This document shows positions 12,937 to 23,721 of a stretch of 64,000 nt of DNA, piece by piece. The translations under genes and the position numbers were made by a program. The notes under the pieces were generated by a model. It was not told the origin of the DNA, did not search any database, and worked only from the letters and a program-made list of their open reading frames with translations. The stretch's first letter is position 1, and every line of letters starts with the position of its first letter. The stretch lies in NCBI RefSeq assembly GCF_009905375.1, contig NC_133650.1:289590423-289654422 (forward strand). Reading direction: 5' to 3'. This stretch comes from Apium graveolens. Taxonomy: Eukaryota; Streptophyta; Magnoliopsida; Apiales; Apiaceae.

Positions 12937-13510
12937 GAGCAACAACAGTTCAGTCCCACTTTGTTCATTGGGGCATGTAAAATGGGACTATACCACATAT
13001 TGCAACTATAATTGTATTGAGAGGAGCACTGAAAAGTGGGCAGTCCCACCCTCTTGGGACCATCCCACTTCCTTTACTTATACTATTTTAATGCAAATAA
13101 GGGAGAAACATGCATGTTTCCTAACATGCTTTTTATGTTTTAAACTATTTGGTTTTTAACGTACATATTTTTGTAACGTTAACTTAAAAACTGTAATATT
13201 TTTTCCCTCTATTTTAGTGCTTTCTCGTGTAGTGTTTTTTAATGTATTTTACCGCAAATATAATTATAATTATTTCTTTATTTAATTAAATAAAATATAA
13301 TATTATATTTATAATTATAAATTATAATTTTTTAAGAAGTATTGTGAAAGAAAGAATAAGATAAAGTTAAAATTGACCCATGTGTAAGTAGAATTGGGCT
13401 TATGCATTGGAGGGGAGTGGCTACTTGTTTCTAAAAGGCCAATTGGTGCTTAGTTCGCAAAAATATAACCCCGCCTGTAAGTGCATTGGGTCTTGACATT
13501 GTGGACGCTC
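12937..13510. mobile_element. PIF/Harbinger-like MITE inside element B
   Basis: The sequence is flanked by TTA on both sides (12934-12936, 13511-13513). The termini GAGCAACAACAGTTCA and, inverted, GAGCGTCCACAATGTCA are imperfect inverted repeats. GAGC-N2-CACA-type ends with a TTA duplication fit Tourist/PIF MITEs. 574 bp, AT-rich, no transposase. Confidence 0.55.
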
Positions 13511-14190
13511 TTAGTTGCAACCTTGCATAGCATGGTATGCTAACCTGCGACCCCTAGGTTCCCTTGAACTTAACTGGCGACTGCAGCACCCCTATAACTG
13601 CCTTAGAAAATATATCACTTGCGACCTGTAGTGCTAAGAGGATGAATCAGTTGTTAGTTCTAAGCGTGTGTACTGAGACTGCCAAAATCAACTAGTTTCT
13701 TTCCCACGCGTGGCTGCAATCTGGATGTCTTGTCTCTTTTTTTTTGTTTAGCGCATGCAGTTGGTTGCCAAAATCTCATTACCAAAACCAAATGGCAGGT
13801 AATAGAAATGGTGCCAACTTGAACTTAACAAAAAAAATAGCAGCTAACTAAAACAATCTGGCAGCCAAAAAAACACCCGAAAAATAAATTTGAGTTTAAA
13901 AAATTTATTTACTAAAATATAAATAATAAATTTATTTAACTCAAATTTATAAAATAAATTTATTTAAAATAAATTCATAAAATAAACTTATTCAAGTTTA
14001 AATGATATGCTCATTTAAATTAAATTTATAAAATAAATTTGCTAAATCAAATTTACAAAATAAATTTATGTAAATTTAAATTAATAAAATAAATGTATTT
14101 AAAAGAGTCTCTCGTTAATTGGAGTTCCAACAGCTTCGGTACACCGAACTGCACTGAGCTAAGGATCCTGATTTGTGTATCAATCAGTCT
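13511..14190. other. Element B 5' leader with AAATAAATTTAT-type repeats
   Basis: Between the MITE and the PBS there is no ORF. Positions 13880-14100 consist of many variants of AAATAAATTTATTTAAA; the same word type reappears at 15105-15260 in the LTR. Confidence 0.5.
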
Positions 14191-14202
14191 GCTCTATTAC
14201 CA
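14191..14202 (-). other. Primer-binding site of element B
   Basis: On the minus strand, TGGTAATAGAGC lies two bases after the LTR end. It is one substitution from TGGTATCAGAGC-type sites complementary to initiator tRNA-Met. This fixes 14205 as the inner LTR border. Confidence 0.7.
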
Positions 14203-14204
14203 AT

Positions 14205-16071
14205 TGTTAGGTCCCGAAGTATCGTAGCAGGGGGGGTTGAATACGATACTCACTAAATTAAAAATTCCTTCAAATCTTTTGCGGATAAATAATTTAGTAT
14301 TCGGTTAGTGGTTCCGTGTTCTTGACGTAAATAGTGTTTGGAATAATAAAATGAGGAACACGAGATATTCGAGGAAATATATATTCACATATATATCCAC
14401 GAGGGGTGTTGCTACATTCCGGTAAATAAATTAACCAACTACAATCTAAGAACAACAAAGTTCCTAGCTACTACAAAGATCAACAAATTAAATCATATAC
14501 AAAATCTAGCTTTTGTTTGTCCAGGGAATTAATTACCGGGTAACGTTTATGATAGCCCCTATGAATATACAAGAGTTAAATCGGGCATTATAACGTTATT
14601 TCGGTGAGAAGATTAACGGAAATAAATTTGAGTGTGTATCTGCTCTGTCTCTCTTTGCTTCTATCTTCACTTTTTTTTGGGAAAGAAGATGAACATAACA
14701 TTTTTTTAAAATTTCATCTGCTACTTCAGTGTAGTCCTTATATCTATTGAAATATGTGGCCATAAATTAACCACACAAATCAATTGATTGGATCAATAAA
14801 ATTGTGGCTGAGGAGTGACTTGCGACTAGGGTGTTTTCTTTTACTTGCGACCAGAGGGAGAGAGTCAATTGTCTTGCCAAAAAAATTAAGTTGTGACCTG
14901 GTTGCATGGCTTACTTGCGACCTTAATTGCCATGGTAATAAGGTTGCCTTAGTTGCTTTTGCATGGTCCTCAAACTGACGACACCAGGATTACTAGTAAC
15001 CATGTACTTAAACAAAAATGGCACCCTGGTTTCCTTTTCCTCCTTTTCTTTTTCTTTTTTTTTCTTTTCTTTTTCCTTTTCTTTTTTTTATTTAATTTTA
15101 AATTGTAACTAAATTAATTTATAAAATAAACTTAAATATAACCTATATAAATAAACTAATTTAGATTTATAAAATAAACTTATTTAAAATTTATGAAATA
15201 AATCATTTTAAGTTTATTAAATATATTATATTAAAGTCCATTGAATAAATTTATTTAAACTAGCAGTTAAACTTTGAACTTGGCCAATTCCTCGAGTTAT
15301 TTAGCTATATACCCTCCGCACCTCTTATCGTACTTTAACAGATAAACGTTCAATCCAAGTTTGTTCCTCAACTTAATAATTCTTCTATAAATAATACTCA
15401 GATTCCTTTCACGAGCTGTTGACGCCTAGTGCGACTGGTCTGGTACACAGACGACTAAGTTCGATTCAGGTCTTCGCATTATAGCCTTGATTAAATTGTT
15501 AAGCTTGCAAAAACTTTATCGCTTCGAACACTGATTATCAATAAATAATTGTACTTTCACTGGAATCTTTTTTGGTATCAAACAACATCTTCATTGTTAC
15601 TACAATCTTGAATATTACAATCATTGTTCTTCACTGACGCTTGAACATATAAATGAACTCATTTCAGTGAGTATAACTGTAAGATTGCATCTGTCTACTT
15701 TAACCTTTGTCTATACCCTGTCTTCAATTCTTCAGATTCCTATGCTTTGTACACTGTTTATCTTCAATCAGTGTTGATACACTGAAATCTATTTATATCA
15801 CTTATACACCGAATCTTCAACATATTTGAAACCCTGAAAGTCTTTAACCTTTATTCTTCATTGAGGCATGAACATATTAATAAACTTCTTTCAGTGAACT
15901 TTAAACAGACTTCAAGCCTTTTTCTAATCTTTTGATTCTTTATATTTGCCTTGTCTTCATTTCTTCTGAATTCTTGTGTAGTCGTAGTATTATTAACATG
16001 TTCTATTCTATTATTGTTCTCGTGTTGAGTTATCACATAATTGTTCATACATTTACACAGTCTCACCAACA
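14205..16071 (-). repeat. 5' LTR of element B
   Basis: 1867 bp with TG...CA ends (TGTTAGGTCCCGAAG at the left, CTCACCAACA at the right). The PBS adjoins the left end and the right 575 bp match the partial LTR at 3721-5218. Open frames at 14784-14978, 15851-16072 and 15932-16177 have no support as genes. The bases after the LTR (AGTAC) are the presumed target duplication; its partner is outside the window. Confidence 0.8.
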
Positions 16072-16076
16072 AGTAC

Positions 16077-16143
16077 TATTAAGTGTACCGACCGATGTTC
16101 TAAAAATTGGTCTAGGTGGCCTCCTACGCGCTAGACGGTGGTA
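16077..16143. repeat. Left part of an older GGCGG-rich repeat split by element C
   Basis: ACCGATGTTCTAAAAATTGG followed by TCTAGGTGG-type words continues after element C at 27986, where CCTAGGCGG recurs. Positions 16139-16143 (TGGTA) are the left target duplication of element C. Confidence 0.5.
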
Positions 16144-16739
16144 TGTTAGGTCACACAACAGTGTAGAAGGGGGTTGAATACAGTGTAGAATACAATCAAG
16201 TCAATTTCGAACACAAGTAACAGTAAATAGATATATTCGATATAATAAACTCTGTTACAATGGAACTGTTCTCTCTCAGTGATGAACAAATATCACGAGA
16301 GCTGCTAGGTTACAATGTATGATCTTCTCGATAATGATAACACATATAGTATAAACCTATGTCTGTGTTTATATAGTACACAGTTACAAGATAACTTTTA
16401 ATTGATATGAAATATAATTCAGTCTCCTAAAATATATCAATCAGATATCTTATACAATTCTTTAAGTCCTCTAACTCTTTCCATGCATATCTTCTTTTTG
16501 TATTAGTCTCGATCTTCTTTCCTGTAAATCAGCTTCCTTCCTTAACTGTTAGTCCTCCAGTACTTAAGTTTTGATATCCATATTCTGATATTTATCTTCT
16601 GATAATCTAAGTCCTGATATCCTTAAGTTCTGACTTCCAGTAAGTACTGATTCCAGTAAGTACTGATATTTCTTGTTTGTTAAGATCTGAAAACTAAACA
16701 TGAAACATATTAGACATGACATCTCAAATATATATAACA
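16144..16739 (-). repeat. 3' LTR of element C
   Basis: 596 bp, TGTTAGGTCACACA at the left and ATATATAACA at the right. It is similar throughout to 27369-27980 but lacks one copy of the 16-bp unit GATTCCAGTAAGTACT. Confidence 0.93.
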
Positions 16740-16755
16740 ATCTCCCCCAACTTGT
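16740..16755 (-). other. polypurine tract of element C
   Basis: On the minus strand AAGTTGGGGGAGAT abuts the TGTTA of the 3' LTR. Confidence 0.8.
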
Positions 16756-16876
16756 AAATTGTGCAAAATATACAAGTTAATAGATTTGATGATGTCAAAA
16801 ACATTTAAGTTCAAATGTAATAAGAGTTTAATAAGACTATTAACTACAACTTACAGTTCTTATAGCTTTACCAACT

Positions 16877-17833
16877 TCACTGGATCAATTTGAATCCATA
16901 ATGATTCTTAACAAAATCTCTTACCAGCTTGTCTTCAGGTTTCCTCAGAATTTCAACTAACTGTGCTTTGACCTGCATCAGTTCTTCATCTTTACTATCA
17001 CCAATCTGATAAATGGTTGTTCTGAGAGCTTGAATTGATGTTCTTTCAAGTCCATCACCAAGTCTGATAACTCTAGGATGTGAAGAGTTTTCATTATAAC
17101 ATAAGCATTTTCCTTTTAGAATAACTTCCACCTTAGCAGAATTCTTTCGCATAGGAATTTCTCTTCCATCATCTTCAGTAATCATTGGTATATACTGAGA
17201 AGTCTTTGTACCAGAGATTCTGAATAGATCTCTTATAGCCTTCAAAATATATTCTGACCATTTTCTTGTAACATCAGATTTTACTTCCAGAAGATAGTGA
17301 ATATGTTGAAGTTCTCTAACAGACTTCTTTAGCACATCAGTATCAGCTAGTCTGTAAGTTAATCCATCATAGAGAAATAAAATCAATTTCTCCTTTAGAT
17401 TTTCCTTATCATGATCATCTATCACGATTTGAGCAGACAATACCTTGTCAAGGTACTTTTGTTTGATTTGTTCATATGGTTTATCTGTCAATATGAAAGG
17501 ATCTCTTAGAGTAACTTCTACTCCTGTTTGTATTTTCTCTTCATCAGAACCTAATCCAGCTTTATCTCTAGGTTGCTTGGATCTCAATCCAAATATTGCA
17601 AGTTGATTCATCAAGAGATTGGATTTTGGTTCAACTGGAGTAGCTTTCTTCCATAACATCTTCTTTTTATCAGCAATTGTCATCTTTTTCAAATTAACTT
17701 GATCAGAATTTGATGTTTCTTCTATAGCTTGTTGTTCTTCATTCTGAACAACTTGAGCAGTGTCAGAGGTTATTTTAGATTCTTCAATTACCTTCCGTTT
17801 CTTCAGAATTTGATCAGTTTCATCTTCTATCAA
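16877..17833 (-). CDS. C-terminal env-like ORF piece of element C
   Basis: A 318-residue open frame, very rich in Lys, Glu and Asp, with no membrane segment or zinc motif. It starts with an acidic/charged stretch (about residues 1-60), then KKMLWKKATPVEPKSN, and a globular-looking region with alternating hydrophobics (about 90-310) ending close to the PPT. It lies downstream of pol in the same orientation and is probably the distal part of one long ORF that also includes 17997-18194 and 18410-19561, now separated by stops or frameshifts. Its cellular role is unknown. The env label comes from position in Sireviruses, and nothing in this protein looks like a fusion glycoprotein. Confidence 0.6.
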   Translation of the reverse strand: MIEDETDQILKKRKVIEESKITSDTAQVVQNEEQQAIEETSNSDQVNLKKMTIADKKKMLWKKATPVEPKSNLLMNQLAIFGLRSKQPRDKAGLGSDEEKIQTGVEVTLRDPFILTDKPYEQIKQKYLDKVLSAQIVIDDHDKENLKEKLILFLYDGLTYRLADTDVLKKSVRELQHIHYLLEVKSDVTRKWSEYILKAIRDLFRISGTKTSQYIPMITEDDGREIPMRKNSAKVEVILKGKCLCYNENSSHPRVIRLGDGLERTSIQALRTTIYQIGDSKDEELMQVKAQLVEILRKPEDKLVRDFVKNHYGFKLIQ

Positions 17834-17996
17834 TTATCATCATGCATTGTAGTTTGATAAACTGGAATGAAAGAACTTATCTTTTTCTCAATCTTTAAAG
17901 GTTCACCAACCTTTTCTTTCCCTTTTGACTTATGATCAATCTCAATTTGTGATCTAGTCTTAGGCTTTGAAATCTCAGAATTTGACTTTTCCCTTA

Positions 17997-18194
17997 TCAC
18001 AATGCCTTTTTCCTTAGGCCTTGGAGGTTTCTTTTTGTCTTCTCAGCAGCAAATCTAGCTTCTTCCTCCTTGAGAGTTTCCAAATCCATTCCTGGATTTT
18101 GTTTCAGAAATAATCTTCTAGCTATCTCCTCATCAAGTGTCTGGATTTTAGGATTTTTGTAATAAACAGTAGTTTGCTTCCCCTTTAGCTTCAA
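17997..18194 (-). CDS. Middle piece of the env-like ORF of element C
   Basis: A 65-residue fragment with an alpha-helical charged segment (DEEIARRLFLKQNPGMDLET, then KEEEARFAAEK). It sits between the two larger pieces in the same strand, so it is most simply the middle of one broken ORF. Positions 18200-18400 between the pieces carry repeated ATCAGAACTT words. Confidence 0.55.
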   Translation of the reverse strand: MKLKGKQTTVYYKNPKIQTLDEEIARRLFLKQNPGMDLETLKEEEARFAAEKTKRNLQGLRKKAL

Positions 18195-18409
18195 AGTTTG
18201 TAAAAACTTCTAAGAGTCTTTAGATCCTGACTGAATCAGAATATCAGAACTTGACATCAAACTTTGTATATCAGAACTTGACTTCAGACTTTTAGCATTC
18301 ACAATATCAGAACTTGAATTTTTCTGTGTAGAAGATTTTACTTGAAATTTTCCTTGACCTCTACTTTTATCAGAGTTTCCCTGGTCATCACTTTTATCAT
18401 CCTTTTTCT

Positions 18410-19561
18410 TCAGTATTTCAGTAGGTGAACATTTGGACTTACTACTTTCTCCCCCTTTTTGGCATCATCAGGAAGTAAGAGAGAAAGAAGAAGTTCAACT
18501 GAAGATTGGATTTCTTCCAATTGAGCTTTCTGAGAAACTTGGTTAGCCAGGACCTCATCAATTTGGGCATGTTGCTTCTCTTGAATCTTCTCAATGGCTT
18601 CAATTTTCTCAAGAGTAGGTCTGATATATCTATTCTTGTCAAGCTTAAGCTGTAGATCTAGCTTATCAGCATGTTCCTTTAGTGTATCAACCTTCTCATG
18701 AGTAGAAGAATGTAGACCTTGAAGATGTTTGGTAGATAGAGCAGTGATCTTGAGTTGTGTCTTTAAATCAGCATTTGTGAGCAACTCATCAGCTTTAGCA
18801 ATATGCTCTGTCAGAATGTTAGAACTTGGAATGAAATCAGTGTCATTCCACTTCTTGGTCCACTCCACACCTCTGTGAGTATCCTCCCAAGGAATAGGTG
18901 CTTTCTTTTCAACAAATTTCTTCACCGATTCTTCCTTTCCTAGTATAGGAACTGAAGTCTCAGCAGAAACACTGTCTTCAGAACTTGAGGAAGATTTATT
19001 ATGTTCTGACAACACAACAGTGTATGAAGCAACTGGAGATTCAGGAACAGCTTCATTTAAATTCTGAACATCAGAATTTATCTCCAGAGCTGGTGTGGTT
19101 GATGTAGATGGTATCTCAGCATTTAAAATTGGAAATTGAGTTGGAAATTGCTGAGCTTCTGTAGATGGAGCTTCAAGATAAAGAACATTTGGTATATTTA
19201 AATTATAAATATCTATTTCAGAATTTTCAGTGTGTTCTTTAGCATCATTTGTAGCTTTAATAGGTGAGACAGGAGGGGTTACAACTGTATCAGTAGCGGT
19301 TTCTTTGGCTTGAGCTGGAAGGGCTTCAATGATAATCGGTTCTTGTGAGATCAGAGATTCCCGATCCCCTTCCTCAGCTTCTTCAGTATCTTCTGATGGA
19401 GCCTTAGCCAAATACCTACTTGCCTTCATTTTCTTCAATCTCCTTGCCAATGAAGGAGTTGCTTTAGCAGCTTCAGAACTTACAGATTTCTTCTTCAAAG
19501 TATCAGAACTTTGAGCTGCAGTTTCTTTCTGAGAAGTAACATTCTCAGCTCCAACTATCAC
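18410..19561 (-). CDS. Coiled-coil env-like ORF of element C, N-terminal part
   Basis: A 383-residue open frame. The first 200 residues are low-complexity (Ser, Thr, Glu, Pro rich, probably disordered). About residues 240-360 form a long heptad-patterned coiled coil (DTLKEHADKLDLQLKLDKN, then EAIEKIQEKQHAQIDEVLAN), ending in DDAKKGEK. The same coiled coil plus KKGEK arrangement occurs in element A at 624-1082, so the architecture is shared between two different elements. No signal peptide is apparent. It may serve in particle assembly or protein-protein contact, but this is conjecture. About 2 kb of non-coding spacer separate it from RNase H. Confidence 0.65.
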   Translation of the reverse strand: MIVGAENVTSQKETAAQSSDTLKKKSVSSEAAKATPSLARRLKKMKASRYLAKAPSEDTEEAEEGDRESLISQEPIIIEALPAQAKETATDTVVTPPVSPIKATNDAKEHTENSEIDIYNLNIPNVLYLEAPSTEAQQFPTQFPILNAEIPSTSTTPALEINSDVQNLNEAVPESPVASYTVVLSEHNKSSSSSEDSVSAETSVPILGKEESVKKFVEKKAPIPWEDTHRGVEWTKKWNDTDFIPSSNILTEHIAKADELLTNADLKTQLKITALSTKHLQGLHSSTHEKVDTLKEHADKLDLQLKLDKNRYIRPTLEKIEAIEKIQEKQHAQIDEVLANQVSQKAQLEEIQSSVELLLSLLLPDDAKKGEKVVSPNVHLLKY

Positions 19562-19910
19562 AGGTTCGGATGCATGAACCCGTGCTTCAAATGTTTCCTC
19601 AAACCAACAAATTTATTATTGACCATAAATATAATCAAAACATTCATCAAAGGATAAAGTTAAAAATAGATGAAGTAAATATTAACAAATTGCAAATAAA
19701 ACATGCACAGTCACATAATTTGAGAAACGGAGACTAAATCTTGCAATTTAAAGAAAATTTCATTAATATATCAAACGAGTACATTTCATGAAAGTTATCA
19801 ATTACATGCAAAAATTACAAGATAGTCCTATTCTAAGATGCTTAACATCAACATCCTTAGTCTAAGAAGTCTGACAAAGCTGATGGTGGAGAGATACGGA
19901 TGGATGACTT

Positions 19911-20150
19911 TTAATTCTTCTTCCTACTTTTAACAAAGAGAACAACAAGATGAACGATTTTCTCCTGCTGTTTAAGAATACGAAGATGAACATCTCTTTG
20001 GAAAGACAACAAATCATTTTTAATGTTGTCTGGAAGTTGAATCCAGATGTCGAAAGGAATATTGTTGATAGGATATGAAGTCGGAATTCCATTTCTAAAA
20101 ATGGTCATAGTGTTTGTGCCATAGCAGTAAAACCAACTAAAATGTGCCAT
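19911..20150 (-). CDS. Small ORF of unknown function upstream of the env-like ORF
   Basis: 79 codons from a true ATG at 20150, starting MAHFSWFYCYG and containing NIPFDIWIQLPDNIKNDLL followed by the basic helix FQRDVHLRILKQQEK. It lies between RNase H and the coiled-coil ORF of element C, in the element's orientation. The amphipathic, well-formed composition makes a real small protein or a leading exon of the env-like product possible. I do not recognise the family. Confidence 0.35.
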   Translation of the reverse strand: MAHFSWFYCYGTNTMTIFRNGIPTSYPINNIPFDIWIQLPDNIKNDLLSFQRDVHLRILKQQEKIVHLVVLFVKSRKKN

Positions 20151-21586
20151 TGTTTGAGAAAAATGAAAAGATGTGATTTTACTGAAGGATGATCAGTCAT
20201 TTAAATAGCCAATGGAATACCAAGGGACGCGAGGACTATTTAACGATTAAGAGTAAAAATAATGATGTCTCGTCTCCCTAGACTGATGTGTAATAATAAC
20301 AGTCAGTAAAAAGTTAAAGCAAGAGTTAATGAGCACATAAAATAAACAATAATTACTGTGCACATGCAGTTTTTCAAGACAAACACGTTTATCACTAACC
20401 CATAATGATTATGACTATTTTTATCTTACCTAAATATATTCTGATTTGATATGACTATTTCAGATTTTATCACAAATAAGTCAAGTAAAGAAAAATGCCA
20501 CGTAAGCATCAAGGATATCATCAGGACTTAATATCAGAACTTAACTTATATCAGATTTTAACAGTCATCATAATATGGCTTTGGAACTCAAAAAGTGAAT
20601 ATCTTTTTCTGTGATTCTTCATACAAATACTAACTTGTTTACTTGAGAGTTTGATCATCAGAATTTCCATCAGAACTTGTCCTCAGAATTTATGCAAATG
20701 ACACTTAATTGTTTGTCAAAAACAACTTAAATACCACAGTAATTTTCATCATTCATATGGAGTGAAAGTGTGTGCATTCAGCAGAATATCAGATAAAGAT
20801 TAAAGTCTGATAAACTTCAGTACATCTTAGAAATAAGGCATAACTCAGAAAAGTGCTTAAAATTTGTCATCAATCATGAAGTCTACTATAGAACAAATTT
20901 ATGCAAGAGTTCACCTCAACTGTTTGTGCTCATTTTATGCATCTTTTGAAATTCCTTTCTACAGTGGCTTCTCAGTGTAAGTGAGTCACGACTGCTTATC
21001 AGAATTTATGTTGTTGTCATAGTATTTCTCCAGTAATCAGAGAATGTGAAAAGTCACCAAGAAAATTTATTTTCTTTTCTAATGCATATTACTTAATACC
21101 AGCAATGCACTTGGGTATTTCCTTCCACATATTTCCTCAAGATCTCAAAGGAGTACCTTACTTTTCTTTTCTTTTTCTTTTTTTTTGATAAGTGAGGCTT
21201 ATCAACATTTAGTTCATTCTTAAGATTTACTGACATCAGAATCTGACAGATAAGAAGCAAGAATCTAGTTTGTGACTTGGTAATAAGATACACAAAGTAA
21301 ACTTGACTAAGCTCAAAATCAGAATTTGCTTGTGTTAATGAGTTTCCACATAAACAACTAATTCAAACATTGGATTTCTAGTATGTTAAAGACTACTAGG
21401 TCAGCATCTAGCACAGTTATCCTCATTGGATTGAATAGTCATAGAACATTCAAAACACTATCAGAGTTTAAAGATCCACATCAGATAATAATCAGTATTT
21501 AACGAATTTTACGTGAAGCACAGATTATATGAAAATAAAATAATCTGTAAACACTGATCATAAAGTCTGATGCATGAGAACAAAAA
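20151..21586 (-). other. Non-coding spacer of element C between pol and extra ORFs
   Basis: No supported ORF. Several copies of the word CAGAACTT and relatives (near 20530, 20670) are scattered, as in the LTR and the coding parts. A T/C-rich run lies near 21165-21187. Confidence 0.5.
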
Positions 21587-22252
21587 CTAAGCAGATTTAG
21601 AGAAAGAACCTGAAACCATTCCAAGTTCATTTACTAGTCTTGTAAAAGTAGCTTCACATAGTGGTTTTGTGAAGATATCTGCTAGTTGTTGATCTGTTGG
21701 AACAAAATGCAATTCCATTGTACCTTCCATCACATGTTCCCTTATGAAATGATACCTAATGCTGATGTGCTTTGTCATTGAGTGTTGAACTGGATTACCT
21801 GTCATAGCAATAGCACTTTGATTATCACAGTAAATAGGAATTTTAGAAAATTCTAACCCATAATCCAGTAACTGATTTTTCATCCAAAGAATCTGTACAC
21901 AACAGCTTCCTGCAACAATATATTATGCTTCTGCAGTTGATATGGAAATTGACTTCTGTTTCTTGCTAAACCAAGAAACCAATATGCCTCCAAGAAATTG
22001 GCAGCTTTCACTAGTGCTTTTATTGTCTATTTTGCATCCTGCAAAATCTGCATCTGAGTAACCTATTAGCTTAAAATTTGATTCTCTAGGATACCACAAT
22101 CCCAGATCAGCTATACCCTTAAGGTACTTGAAAATTCTTTTCACAGCTATTAAGTGAGGTTCTCTTGGATCAGCCTGAAATCTTGCACAAAGACAGGTAG
22201 CATACATGATATCAGGTCTACTTGCAGTTAAATAGAGTAAAGAGCCAATCAT
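21587..22252 (-). pseudogene. RT C-terminus and RNase H of element C
   Basis: Two reading pieces. 21923-22252 (109 residues) opens with [20 protein letters not shown], continues with [12 protein letters not shown] and contains the RNase H metal-site segment [18 protein letters not shown], ending ISTAEA. 21587-21883 (98 residues) continues with YCDNQSAIAMTGNPVQH and KHISIRYHFIREHV, ending in TDQQLADIFTKPL near the usual copia pol end. The break at 21884-21922 replaces the usual A-E-Y-I-A transition with a stop, so the copy cannot encode an intact RNase H. Confidence 0.85.
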
Positions 22253-22546
22253 ACCTCTCTAGTTAGTAATATCTACTAATGAACCAGTATCTTTATCTAA
22301 CTTGGTTGCAGTGGCCATGGGAGTGGATGTTGTTTAACTATCTTGCATTCCAAACTTCTTCAGTAAGTTTCTGGTGTACTTGGATTGACAGATAAAAGTA
22401 CCTTCTTCATTTTGCTTGACTTAAAGTCCCAGAAAATAGCTGAGTTCTCCCATCATACTCATTTGATATCTTGACTACATTAGCTTTGCAAACCTCTCAC
22501 AGAGTTTGGCATTTGTAGAACCAAATATGATATCATCAACATATAT

Positions 22547-23707
22547 TTATACCAAAAGTAAGTCATTTCCATGGTTGAGGTAGAACAGTGTTTTATCAGT
22601 TGTACCTCTGTGAAATCCACTTTTCAGAAGAAATTGAGCTAAAGTCTCATACCATGCTCTAGGAGCTTGCTTAAGGCCATAAAGTGTTTTGTTAAGCTTG
22701 TAGATATGATTTGGAAATTTTGAACCTACAAAGCCTAAAGGTTGTTCAACATAAACCTCTTCTTCCAATTCTCCATTAATAAAATCACTTTTCACATTCA
22801 TTTGAAAGACTTTAAACTTTTTGTGAGCAGCATAAGCCAAAAAGATCCTTATGGCTTCTAATCTAGAAACTGGTGCAAATGTTTCATCATAATCAATACC
22901 CTCATGTTGAGAGTAGCCTTTAGCAACCAGCCTTGCTTTATTCCTTGTAATTATGCCATCACTATCAGTTTTATTTCTGAACACCCATTTTGTGCCAACA
23001 ACTGATCTGTTCTTTGGTCTTGGCACTAGGTTCCAGACTTTATTTCTTTTAAATTCATTTAGCTCTTCATGCATTGCTTGCACCCAATCAGCATCTTGAA
23101 GAGCTTCTTCCACTTTCTTTGGTTCAGTCTGACATAGAAAAGAATGAAAGAGACATTCATTTGATGTTGCAGTTTTAGTTCTGACCCCTGCTTCAAGATC
23201 TCCAATAATTAAGTCAGTTGTATGTGATTTGGTCCACTTCCTTGCAGATTGAAGTTGACTTCTAGAACTAAATCCTCCCCCATGATCCATGCTATCTCCA
23301 TCACCATTTTCTGATGCTCCCCTTGTAGTTATGCTCTCTGAGACTTCAGAATTTGACTTGGATCCTTCAGGATTTGAAGTATCAGAGCTTCCAGAATTAT
23401 CAGAATTTGGCTTATCAGAACTAGACGAATCAGAACTTGAAGAGCCAGTGACAGGTTCTGATGCTTCTTGAGAGTCTTGAGATGTGGTAGGATCTTCAGC
23501 TTGCTCCCCCTGGACAGGTGCATTTTCCTTTGGAGTTGTTACCACGGATTCAATGACATCAGTACTTACAGGATCAGAGTTTAAATCATCAGAATTTACA
23601 AAACTAGAATTTAAGTCTTCATTTTCAAATCTCAGCTGATCGTGATCATTGAAATCTTCAAGTCCAGTAATCTTCTTATCATCAAAAGATACATTGATAG
23701 ATTCCAT
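22547..23707 (-). pseudogene. Integrase tail and reverse transcriptase of element C
   Basis: A 386-residue frame. The first 160 residues are the Ser/Asp/Glu-rich linker following integrase. RT begins near [20 protein letters not shown] and includes [35 protein letters not shown] and [12 protein letters not shown]. It stops at LLLV. Just beyond the in-frame stop (about 22544) the catalytic box IYVDDIIFG can still be read at about 22520-22545, so one nonsense change cuts RT right before its active site. Confidence 0.88.
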
Positions 23708-23721
23708 GACAACCCTTGTTC

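Noticed and set aside
15497..16071. 575-bp LTR for element B
   Set aside because: The match between copies starts at 15498, but a PBS sits at 14191-14202 and TG begins at 14205. The LTR is therefore 1867 bp and the left copy is truncated by element A.
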